NCBI GenBank assembly: GCA_943736015.1
Contig: OX031062.1
Location: forward strand, 28,245,462-28,309,461
From: Tridacna crocea
Lineage: Eukaryota > Mollusca > Bivalvia > Cardiida > Cardiidae
DNA length: 64,000 nucleotides
Reading direction: 5' to 3'
The position numbers were made by a program, and so were the translations under genes. Positions 54,930-64,000 of this stretch are shown piece after piece. The number at the start of each line of letters is the position of its first letter. The stretch's first letter is position 1. The notes under the pieces were generated by a model. The model was not told the DNA's origin and did not search any database. It was given only the letters and a program-made list of their open reading frames with translations.

Positions 54930-55050
54930 GGCCAAGGTCGACATCCACGGGAAACACATTCTATTTTTACATGAACAACTCGCTGATTTACTGACTGGAA
55001 ATACACAGACGAAGCTTCAAACATAGCGTCCGAAGAAGATATCATGAAAA
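54927..55050 (-). CDS. Putative exon 1: 5' UTR plus start codon only
   Basis: The minus strand reads GGCCATG followed at once by a GTAAAT donor, so exon 1 would contribute only the initiator Met, which continues in phase into exon 2. The upper border is approximate and depends on an unmapped transcription start. The CCATGG is palindromic, so the plus strand also has a good ATG here. Confidence 0.5.
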
Positions 55051-55054
55051 ATAA

Positions 55055-55155
55055 TTGCATGTTTGTTACGTAATGGAATTTAAGCGTCATTAGTCACGTG
55101 CCAGTCACTTAACATTCCCACAATGCATTTTTTTATTTTTGGCGCGGAATCTAAA
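55055..55155 (-). promoter_or_regulatory. Putative TTLL3-like core promoter
   Basis: Within 100 bp upstream of exon 1 lie TTACGTAA (55066-55073, C/EBP- or CRE-type), CACGTG (55095-55100, E-box), ATTCCCACAATGCA (55114-55127, very close to the ZNF143/THAP11 site) and TTTTTGGCGCGGAA (55136-55149, E2F-type). Clustering of animal housekeeping-promoter motifs at the 5' end of the gene supports a promoter. There is no TATA box. Confidence 0.5.
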
Positions 55156-55164
55156 AACAGCTTA

Positions 55165-56640
55165 AGAGGCTACGTAGCCTTTTAAGGGAATACCATCAAA
55201 AAAAATTTTGGGGGTAATTTTATGATTCTAAATTATTAATGATTTGTATTATTTTTTCATATAAATTTCAGTGATATATATAATTTTTTGATTTGGTGTG
55301 ATGTGAAATTCTAAGTACCCACCTTTAACAGAAAGAGCGACACCATATCAGATTTAGATCATTTGTCCTGAATCCAAAACATGAATATAAGAAGACTTTA
55401 ACAAATCTCATAAAAATTATAATGTAATAACAACTTCAAAATGTAATTCAGAAAATCTAATATTATTGAATTTAACTTGTCTGTTTGATAGAAATATTCT
55501 CAAATAGTACTCTGAAGGTTACACATTGAGAACATCTGATAGGGCACTGCTGGGCATGGTTTTGGCAATTCAAGAATTACTTTGCTTTCAGAGCCTCAAA
55601 ATGGTTACCAAGGAATCATCCATGCCAATAAAACAATTGGTTTTTGAAGTACTGTTCCAAATGTTTTGGGTTTTGTGGTCATTGAAACAAAGCGATTTTT
55701 GTAGAAATACATGTACAATAATCTGACAAGGACTGTACCAAGAACATAATTATTATTATTAGGGTTGGTAAAATTGTCGGCCACAAACGTCAGCCAGTGA
55801 AATTTAGCTTTGTGTGCAATTGGAAAACACTATACCAATCTAATAGATATTTTTTTGTACTCTGTTGAATTGCACTTTTTTTGAAATACTTAAAAAAAAA
55901 TTTACCACTATCGTAAGTTAATTCCAATCTCTTCCACCATAAAGACACTTAAAAAACCTCCTGAGAAATAATTGTTCATACTGTATTGAACATAGCATCC
56001 TTAAGGAGTGTGGTACCAGTATTAGTTTCAACCCACTGAACTTGATGTGGTTTGCATATTGAATTCCATCAATACATCTTAGTACACTGCGATGAAATTT
56101 TCCTTTCTCAACTTAATGAAAAAGGGCCAAAGAAAAACTAAGATGAGTAAATTTTGGTTGTACAGAAAGATAATAGAACATTTTGGTAAATGAAGTAATA
56201 AACATTATGGTAAATGAGGTAGCTGAATGTTCTCTGGATGCAGTTTTCTTTCGTCCTTTAAGTCCAAGAAGTGTGCTGGTATAGCTTGATATGGAAGAAA
56301 GGAAAAGCTACCTATATAGTAAATCATTACCTCTGGCTTTTGGCACGAGTAGAATAACCCTTTGCCTAACAAACATAAAGTAATAATGTTGAAGATGGGA
56401 AGTATGCTTGTAAATAAAGAGAGATAGAGAAGCAAAATACCTAACATATAGAAAGAAAAAAAAAAAAGCTTTTATAGACAGAGTAAATCAAGATCATACG
56501 ATAGAGAAAGAGATCACAGTTCTATCTTAGATCTACATCATCTGATGGTTTTAGAAGCCGGCTTGGTATATACAGTTAACACCATGCTGGACCATGACTG
56601 AAATATTTGAAGTTCATATAACAATCATTTATTACATTTT
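55165..56640. other. Upstream flank, no gene recognised
   Basis: AT-rich. Contains the palindrome GGCTACGTAGCC at its left edge and a type A scrap (AACCCTTTGCCTAACAAA) near 56355. Open frames are short and lack recognisable features. Confidence 0.5.
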
Positions 56641-56645
56641 CCACA

Positions 56646-56874
56646 TTAGCCCATTACCACACAAAACCGACTTTTAAAGACTCTGGGAAAGAAGCCTTTT
56701 GAAAACATTGTCGGAAAAAGAGAAAATGCTGGTAACCAGCATTTTCTCATTTTTCCACAATGTTTTCTATCCTATCAAAGAAAATTTACACCATCTGAGC
56801 TACACTAATATTGTTGTCTGCAAATGCTTTCAATTTGGACAAAGCTCAAACTTTGTTGTCTGGTACAGGGTTAA
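56646..56874 (-). mobile_element. Type A element, full length
   Basis: TTAGCCCATTACCACACAAA to TCTGGTACAGGGTTAA; centre TGGTAACCA. Confidence 0.89.
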
Positions 56875-57554
56875 GTTCTGGTGTTCAAAACACAAAAAGA
56901 AATGGTATTTGTAAATTTCCCACATTTGTATGACTAGCCATCACATTACCTGAAACAGTATTTGGATTATGTTTTGGAAGTTTTAAGAAATAATTTTGAG
57001 AATACAACCATGCCTCTTTTGAATACAACCAGATGCATCTATTAAAATATTAAGTGATGCTTTGAAAATGTATTTTGCATGTCTTGGTCAGATCACCTTT
57101 GTAGAAGAAATATCAGGTCATAATTGCCTGAGCAATTAAAAAATTTTAACTGAAAAGTCAAATAAAAAAAGTCAAGTAAATACATGTATATACAAATTTT
57201 CTACAAAGAAGGTGGTAAGCTTTCAAACCATATTAGAGATCAAATCGATATTCTATCCTTTACATTATTTGCATGAACACACATTGATTTTTTTGTGAGA
57301 AAGACAAAAGAAAATCAATGTACCACTTCAATTATGTATGAGGAAAAGAAGTCAACTACCATGTAAAATACTTTTCACATGTCAAGTGTAATTATGTCAG
57401 TTATAATAAATAAAAAAAAATATTGTAAGTTTATATCGTACTAAATGCATTTAAAAAAAATTTACATCAGGTATAGGTATCTCTTTCCATCAATAGGAAA
57501 TTGGACATTAATTGAATGGGAGTCAAGGAGATCTGGTATACTTTGTCGTAAATA

Positions 57555-57745
57555 ACTCTCCACCAAACAAGAAAATTTTAGCCTCATCCAAATTGAAAGC
57601 ATTGGCAGACGACAAGTGTGACAAATTAAATGTGATTCAAAAGTTGGGATTTGCCTCCGTGCTGGAATACAAGACAATGCTAGTTGCCAGCATTTCCTCT
57701 TTTTTCTATAACCATTCCAAAGGTTTTCTTCCCAGGACTGATTAA
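57555..57745 (+). mobile_element. Type A element, reduced
   Basis: CACCAAACAAGAAAATTTTA, GAAAGCATTGGCAGACGACA, AATGCTAGTTGCCAGCATTT. Confidence 0.72.
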
Positions 57746-58026
57746 ACTCAATATTACTGTCAGTTGTTAACAGTAGTAAGTTATAGTATTCCTTTGGATT
57801 ATAATGATTCTACTTGAAAAAAGCATTCTTGAAAGAATATAGAGAAGAACACAAGTTTTTTAACCCTTTGGCAGCAAACTGTACTCTATTGGGTACAGTG
57901 TAGATGAAGATTACACAGCACAAAAAAGCAAATTTAAAAGTTACTTAAATACAGATTGATGGAGAAATTGCAGTAATTGGGTTATTACCATTTTGCTTGA
58001 AATATTTGTATGAATTATTGGCAAAG

Positions 58027-58105
58027 TTACCTTTTACCATACAATCCTGTGTTTTAACAACTTTGAGAGATGTTTTCCGAAAACATAGTGGGAAAAGCTC
58101 AGCAA
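58027..58105 (-). mobile_element. Type A element, left-end fragment
   Basis: TTACCTTTTACCATACAATC to GAAAACATAGTGGGAAAAGC. Confidence 0.7.
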
Positions 58106-58347
58106 CATACAGGGACTGAAATCTGGGGGTTCTGGGAGTTTGAAATTAAGTTTGACCAATTTCTTTCTGAGTACTGATGGGAGGATTCGTTCCTCTAGCT
58201 TCCACAACAATACTGATCATTGATAATTGACTATGGTTATGAAGTACAGCAGCCAGTGGCTAGTAAAGAATACTGTTTGAAGTATATGTAAAAGAATTTT
58301 CATGAAAGTATGGATAGATATAACTGGCAACCACAATTACAACTTGC

Positions 58348-58575
58348 TTAACTCTTTACCAAACAATATAATTTTAGGCTGGTCCAAATTTGAACTATAG
58401 TCAGATGACAAAATAAATGTAACTTAAAAATTGAAATTGTTCTCGGATCGGTAGAAACCATTGTGGAAAAAGGAGAAAATGCTGCATACCAGCATTTTCT
58501 TCTTTTCCCACAATGTTTTCAAAAGGCTTCTTTCTCAGGGTCTTGAAAACCCTGTATTGTTTGGGAAAGGGTTAA
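58348..58575 (+). mobile_element. Type A element, full length
   Basis: TTAACTCTTTACCAAACAAT to TTTGGGAAAGGGTTAA; centre GCTGCATACCAGC. Confidence 0.89.
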
Positions 58576-58819
58576 TGTAGAAAGCTGTGTTGTTCAACAA
58601 ATAAAATAGAACAAATTAACAAAGAATAAATTAATGTTCTTTTCTGCACATTTTTTTCTGTATTTCTATCTGACAACTGTAGCAGCAAAGAAATAGGACT
58701 TTACAGTAAGTTAAGGCCTAATGAAGCACCAAATAAACTCAACAGGCTCTTTTTTTAGAGAAATACAACCTGAATGATTGCAATTTCAATGTTGCCATAG
58801 TCTCATGGAAGCAAACAAT

Positions 58820-58884
58820 GTAGATCAAAGATCAGAGTGCATATTCAGTGCAGCCTGATCTTGATCTATACTGGCCACAAAGGC
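58820..58884. repeat. Type C palindrome
   Basis: GTAGATCAAAGATCAGAGTG and CAGCCTGATCTTGATCTATA. Confidence 0.7.
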
Positions 58885-59051
58885 AACAGATGTCATAAAA
58901 ACTATTTTAAGCGTTAAACTTGATTGAATATTCAAATGCCTTGTTAAGTATACAGCTATATTTTTATTCACCTTGGTATTCCTTGAAAGGGCTTAAGTAA
59001 TTGATTTTCTGAGGCTTTTATTATAGGGCAATAGTAAGCTATTGTTTATAG

Positions 59052-59278
59052 TTAACTCTTTGCCCAACGCAGAAACCTTTTGGCATGTCCAAATCAAAGC
59101 ATTTGCATACTATGATTCAGATATATCTAAAGAATAGCCTATGTTCTCAAATGGGTAGAAAACATTATGGGAAAAGGAGAAAATGCTGGTTTCCAGCATT
59201 TTCTCCTTTTCTAATAATGTTTTCAAAGGTTGTCTTCCCCATAGTTGTTAAAACTTCAGGATTGTTGATAAAGGTTCA
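59052..59278 (+). mobile_element. Type A element, right end decayed
   Basis: TTAACTCTTTGCCCAACGCA start; centre GCTGGTTTCCAGC; end TTGATAAAGGTTCAA. Confidence 0.82.
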
Positions 59279-59399
59279 AGAATACCCCAAGCAACTCTAT
59301 GCCCTCATCTATATCAATCCTCTCCTCACTTTGCCATGAAGCTCATCTAACCCAGTGACAATGTCTTCTTTCCTTTGATTTCTATTAGTGTTTTTTTTT

Positions 59400-59615
59400 T
59401 TAACATTATAATACAATGTTTTTACCAAGATGATGAGGAATTTCATAAAGTATAGAAAAGGGGAGAAAATACTTGTTACCAACATTTTTTCTTCATGTGT
59501 GTTACAATTTTTACCACTATTTTAAGGACAGGAATCATCTTTTGCATTTCAATTAATTCGTTGTCTGCAACACTGCTTTCAGCTTCGTCAAAACTAAAAT
59601 TTTGTTGTTTGCTGG
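59400..59615 (-). mobile_element. Type A element, decayed
   Basis: TTTTTAACATTATAATACAA, AAAATACTTGTTACCAACAT, TTGTCTGCAACACTGCTTTC. Confidence 0.55.
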
Positions 59616-60143
59616 AAGTATTATAGAAGTAGAAATATAGAGATTTTAGTAACAGAAGGGCAGACAGTGGAGCAAACCAGACTGAACAATTGGACTGAAA
59701 TTGAAAAGTGCATCATTATGGTCCAGGTAGGAATTGGGATGGTCAAAGGGAGATAAATCTGAAAAAAATCAACTTTTTATGACAGTAATCTCCCTTAACT
59801 GCAATCTACTGCCATGTACATGAACTGCTATCCTGCTTTACTACTGGTCTTCCATACAAAGTCAGTGTTGTTATGTTATAAATAACAATGAAATACACTT
59901 TTCTGGCTATACTTATATACACTGTTCAATGTTTACAGAAATTTCTGGTGAAAAAAGGTTTAAAACTGCCACTGGTTGGTTTGTCTACTTACTGAAAAAA
60001 CTTATTTCAGTTTTATAGTATTTTGATAGTAAGTAAATTGGGTTAAAAAGAAAGGAGGTATTGTTACAGGGCTGCACCAGGCATTAAACAGCTCTCATGC
60101 AGGGTCCAAAGAATCCATATATGTCCTCTCATATTTATGAGTC

Positions 60144-60322
60144 TTACGAACGATGTCCGTAACAAAGAAACAAATGAATAAATGCATGGCAGAAATATGG
60201 ATCGGAGCGGGATTCGAACTCCGAACTCCCGGACGCAAAGCCAATACCCTAACCACTGAGCCAAAGAGATATCTCCCTGACGCAGTAGCCAGGTATTGTA
60301 TTTAAATCGGGAGTATGCCATA
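60144..60322 (-). mobile_element. tRNA-derived SINE 2, copy 1
   Basis: On the minus strand the A box TTTGGCTCAGTGGTTAGGG and the B-box GAGTTCGAATCCC are both present at tRNA spacing, but the cloverleaf does not close, so it is a SINE head and not a functional tRNA. The tail contains a palindromic TTACGGACATCGTTCGTAAG. Confidence 0.82.
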
Positions 60323-60442
60323 ACACACCCCCTCTTAAAGTCATCATTTTATTGATGACTCAAAGCCTTATTAGGCAGGAAGTCCGATTTTTGGACAACA
60401 AATGGGATTAATGGCTCAATGGCCAATCCCGGACGAGCCCCC

Positions 60443-60625
60443 ATCTTACGAACAAAGTCCGTAACAAAGAAACAAATGAATAAATGCATGGCAGAAATAT
60501 GGATCGGAGCGGGATTCGAACTCCGAACTCCCGGACACAAAGCCAATACCCTAACCACTGAGCCAAAGAGATATCTCCCTGACGCAGTAGCCAGGTATTG
60601 TATTTAAATCGGGAGTATGCCATGC
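60443..60625 (-). mobile_element. tRNA-derived SINE 2, copy 2
   Basis: Nearly identical to copy 1 in the same orientation about 300 bp away; only a few substitutions were seen, so the duplication is recent. Confidence 0.85.
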
Positions 60626-60639
60626 AGGAAGGAGTGGTC

Positions 60640-61310
60640 TCCCATAACATGAGTAAGAAATGGATGAGAAAGAGTGAAATATATATAGTCATGCTCATCC
60701 AACAGGATGAGTGGTGAAAAGGAGATAGTAAGCAAATAGGTTTTTAAGACAAATTTTTAACTTTCAGGAGACCAAATGGCCGCACCATTAATGAACAAAT
60801 GAACAAGGTTATTCAGGAAACCAAATTTTGAAATACAGGATATAAAACATGCTGGTCCCAGCTCCAAATAAAGCAGTTTCAGGTTAGCCTTATGATATAA
60901 CCAGGGACCTTTCATTGCAAACAAAAGCTTTTAATATGTTTTGGGAACACCTCAATTGATATGATCCACCTTGCTAATTATTAAAAAAAGGGTATTAAAG
61001 TTAACACAAATAATCTCCCAAAACCAGTTCAAAAAACTGTTTTATTCTGGCTTTATTAATTTCTATAACTTTACCGGATAACTGGTACCTGTTTTTAAAA
61101 CTTGGTATTTAAGGTTCCTTGTAACGTTTCTGTCTGGTCTGAATAAAAAAGACCAATATTGGAACTTTTTTTCTCATCAGATTACTTACGATCAAAGCAG
61201 GGCAAGTGTTTATTCTAAGTCATCCTGTCCTATAGGACGAATGCCTTTTCTGGAAATGTTTGGACTTCAGTTTGATATGGAGCTTCACTTCATAGACCTC
61301 AAGCAAAATT
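60640..61310. other. Intergenic stretch, nothing recognised
   Basis: AT-rich without open frames of note or clear repeats. Confidence 0.5.
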
Positions 61311-61325
61311 TGTTGTTTTGGAAAG

Positions 61326-61432
61326 GGTTAAACTGAGGCCAGCCTGCACAGACTGTGCAGGCTGGCCTGAATCTGTGCACTATAGCTCATTTATCAAATG
61401 CCCTTTTTTATAGCCCATGGTTCATTTATTTT
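61326..61432. repeat. Type D repeat, fragment
   Basis: GGCCAGCCTGCACAGACTGT then GCAGGCTGGCC, right end TTTTTTATAGCCCATGGTTC. Confidence 0.6.
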
Positions 61433-61789
61433 CAATTAAAGCATTTATTTTCTAATGAGATATTGACAGGAAAAACAATTGCATGTAATTATCAATTACC
61501 TGATTAATTCTGACAATAGTATATAGGTCACATACACTTAGTTTGTAAAGCATATTGATATTTTTCTTAAATACATGTATAATACAGGTGTATACTTGTC
61601 ACTCTAAACAATGTGTATACTTCAGTCAAGTACCTCATTTAGACTAATTAAAAAACAATTCCACTTTTAGCACCTCCTCTAAACAAAACATTGAGGTAAA
61701 CAAAAAAAATAATTATAGCCATAACATCCTTTAAGCTTTACAATTTTTAATCTGGTTCAGATTTCTATTCTTCAAAAGACTAAGGCAAG

Positions 61790-62312
61790 GCCGTCGGAAG
61801 CGGTCCGACCAAATTTTCAGCCGAAAATGAAAAATGGCCAGACCAATTTTCGGAAAAAAAAAAAATGCGCAATATAAACCTCAAAAAATGCGCCAGAATG
61901 CACCAGAGATCGTCTTATTTTCAAAACTTTTCCGCGGGAGCATGCCCCCGGACACCCCTAGCATGGCTTAACCCATTACCAAACAACAATAGTTTAGACT
62001 GGTCCAATTTGTAAGCATTTGCAAACGACAAAATAAAAGTGACTGAAAATCTGCAATTTGTTTTGTGAAGGGTAGAAAACATTGTGGGAAAAGAAGAAAA
62101 TGCTGGTTACTAGCATTTTCTCCTTTTCCCACAATGTTTTCTAAAGGCTTCTTTCTCAGGGGTATCAGAAGTAGCGATTGTGTGGTAATGGGTTAAATGC
62201 ATAATATTTTTTTCCGGGGGAGCATGTCCCCGGACCCCCCCAAGCATGGCTTGACGACTTCGTCGTTCGCCATACTGGCCGGACCAAATGAAATTTCCTT
62301 CCGACGAGCCTG
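61790..62312. mobile_element. GC-rich element with inverted ends, split by a type A element
   Basis: Ends AGGCCGTCGGAAG and CTTCCGACGAGCCT; next to them GGTCCGACCAAATTTT and GGCCGGACCAAATGAAAT. GAGCATGCCCCCGGACAC on the left side is repeated as GAGCATGTCCCCGGACCC on the right. Confidence 0.65.
61968..62196 (+). mobile_element. Type A element nested in the GC-rich element
   Basis: TTAACCCATTACCAAACAAC to GTGTGGTAATGGGTTAA; centre TGGTTACTA. Confidence 0.9.
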
Positions 62313-62394
62313 TAAGGTCAACAACTAATGCAGCCTGAAAATAAAACGTTAGGTAAACTTGGCTTAATACCTCAATGTCCTAATACAGTATGTT

Positions 62395-62623
62395 TTAACT
62401 CATTACCAAACGACAATATTATAGACTTGTCCAAATTGAAAGCATTTGCAGACAACAAAATAAATGTGACTGAAAATTTGAAACTTGTTTTGTGAAGGTT
62501 TGAAAACATTGGGGAAAAAGAAGAAAACGCTGGTTACCAGCATTTTCTCCTTTTCCCACAATGTTTTCCAAAGGCTTCTTTCCCATAAGCATTAAAAGTC
62601 GTCATTGTGTGGTACGAGGTTAA
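62395..62623 (+). mobile_element. Type A element, full length
   Basis: TTAACTCATTACCAAACGAC to GTGTGGTACGAGGTTAA. Confidence 0.91.
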
Positions 62624-62848
62624 CTCTTAACCACTCGCCAAAATTTTAGATTTGTCCAAATCAAAAGCTTTTGCAGACAACAAATTTAATGTTACTCACA
62701 AATTGATGTTAAATTTGGGTGAGGTAGAAAACATTGTGGGAAAAGGAGAAAATGCTGTTTACCAGCATTTTCTCCTTTTCCTACAATGTTTTCAAAAGGC
62801 TTCTTCCTTATGGTCGTGAAAACCAGGCATTGTTTGGTAAAGGGTTAA
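62620..62848 (+). mobile_element. Type A element, full length, joined to previous copy
   Basis: TTAACTCTTAACCACTCGCC to TTTGGTAAAGGGTTAA, sharing TTAA with the copy before; centre GCTGTTTACCAGC. Confidence 0.9.
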
Positions 62849-63164
62849 ATGGTAAATTCTTATAGATTGATTGATGTTACTGTGTTTAATGCCATTTTCA
62901 ACATTATTTCATTTATATCACAGCAGCAAGCGCAACTGTTCATGCATTCCTGTAGTGTCTTTTACCACTCCTACACATAATGTTCTAACCAAGCTGCAAG
63001 TTACTTCCCCATAAAATCATCATGGAAACTATGATCAGACAGCAGTGTGTGAGGAATAAGTCCTGTCACAATGACTATAATCATCAACCCTCAGAAAAAC
63101 AATGGCCAAGCCATGCACTCAAACCAGTAGCCCCTGGACTCAAGTAAACTCCTACAGACAACTC

Positions 63165-63270
63165 TTTGTGTTTTGTCTCAGAAAAAAATCCAAATATTAT
63201 GGCAAAAGGAGAAATTGTTCAATATACACATTTTCTCCCTTTTCCACAATGTATTACTGAACATTCATGT
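63165..63270. mobile_element. Type A/B-like element, decayed
   Basis: GGCAAAAGGAGAAATTGTTC and TTTTCTCCCTTTTCCACAAT retain the stem pattern. Confidence 0.5.
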
Positions 63271-63499
63271 ATCAAACATGTCTTAATGTACTTTGATTTT
63301 ACATATCTTACAAGGCTGTTTTAAATTCTTGAACCTTTCGGCCCATACCCTTTAACCAAGCAAGCAATGCCTTGTTTAAAAAACCCAGTAGGAGATGAAG
63401 CCCTATAAAAACATTGTGGAAAAAAATATGCTTATAAATGACTGGTGCATAGCTTATATGGAAGCTAACCATGGTAAGATGAATCATCCTTGGTAGTGT

Positions 63500-64000
63500 T
63501 GTTATGCTCCCTGAAGGGCGAGCATATAGTCGCCTCTTCGTCCGTCTGTCCATCCGCCTGTCCGTCTGAAGCGATTTCTCCACAACCCTTGGACCAAATT
63601 GGATGAAACTTCATATATGAACTCCTTAGGGTGAGGCGCCGATATGTTTTTCCCGGATTTTCAATTTGACCCCGTGTCATGGAAAAAAGGGGCTTAATGC
63701 AAAATTGCAATTTTTACCAATATCTCATTCAGTTTTTGTCAGAATATCATGAAACTTCATGGTTGTATTGTTTATGGAAAGTTTTAGCATGTGCCCTTGC
63801 TATTTTCAATCTGGGCATTTTTTAAGTTGACGTTCTGTCATGGAAAAAGGGGGCTTCTTGCAAAATTCCAATTTTTACTAATATTTCATTCAGTTTTGGT
63901 CAAAATTTCATAAAACTTCATGGTTATATTGTTTTTTCAAAGTTTCACCATGTACTCTTGTTTCTTTATCTATGTGTTTTTCAATTTGACCCTCTGTCAT
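63500..64000. repeat. Tandem array of about 160-bp units, cut by window end
   Basis: Starts GGCGAGCATATAGTCGCCTC and GTCCGTCTGTCCATCCGC, then units with TTTTCAATTTGACC, GTCATGGAAAAAAGGGGC and AAACTTCATGGTT recurring near 63660, 63825 and 63980. The layout resembles the Helitron-like arrays at 34-37 kb. Confidence 0.75.

Noticed and set aside
60175-60300. A functional tRNA gene
   Set aside because: A and B boxes are present, but acceptor and T stems do not pair properly and the sequence recurs as a 180-bp SINE.

Overview
The window is AT-rich, intron- and repeat-dominated animal nuclear DNA. Bivalve mollusc origin, probably a heterodont lineage such as dreissenids, venerids or soft-shell clams, is inferred from tRNA-derived SINEs, Helitron-like arrays ending in a hairpin plus CTAA, and repeats with a CAGCCTG...CAGGCTG palindrome. 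The species cannot be fixed from the sequence alone. There is no prokaryotic-style gene organisation, no rRNA and no functional tRNA.

One protein-coding gene is recognisable, on the minus strand, running from about 55.1 kb down to 4.6 kb. It is a tubulin tyrosine ligase-like protein of the TTLL3/TTLL8 (tubulin monoglycylase) group. I placed sixteen consecutive exons (numbered 5 to 20, 38351 to 4595) with GT/AG borders and matching phases. They encode about 1087 residues, from the TTLL3/8 N-terminal module through the complete ATP-grasp ligase domain to a long Ser/Lys/Arg-rich tail. A 48-bp in-phase cassette exon is likely at 23944-23991. Upstream exons 1 to 3 and a candidate exon 4 also lie on this strand. 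Exons 1 to 3 are in phase with each other, but I could not join them to exon 5 in frame, so the 5' end is either alternatively spliced, started from an internal promoter, or missing small exons. A promoter-like block (E2F-, ZNF143-, E-box- and TTACGTAA-type motifs) lies at 55.06-55.15 kb, just upstream of exon 1.

The rest is mostly repeats. About 90 full, deleted or decayed copies of a 225-235 bp element with TTAA ends, piggyBac-like termini and a central palindrome of about 66 bp are scattered at more than one per kb, roughly a quarter of the window by summed coordinates. Two subfamilies (A and B) have different outer arms but the same palindrome scaffold, with matched changes on both palindrome arms. 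Many copies are joined head to tail through one shared TTAA, and several lie 13-30 bp from exon borders. Other repeats include a hAT-like transposon nested in one copy, a SINE nested in another (both with target duplications), a second SINE present as a near-identical pair, fold-back elements, a perfect 37-bp-arm hairpin, an 83-86 bp minisatellite, a Helitron-like element nested in another with 150-165 bp internal repeats, and short microsatellites.

Layout: 0-4.6 kb, 3' flank full of A elements; 4.6-19.2 kb, catalytic exons 20 to 12 separated by repeats; 19.2-38.4 kb, N-terminal exons 11 to 5 with the minisatellite and nested Helitron-like block; 38.4-55.1 kb, long 5' introns with the hAT-like and SINE insertions; 55.2-64 kb, apparently intergenic, with SINEs, A elements and an unfinished tandem array at the right edge.
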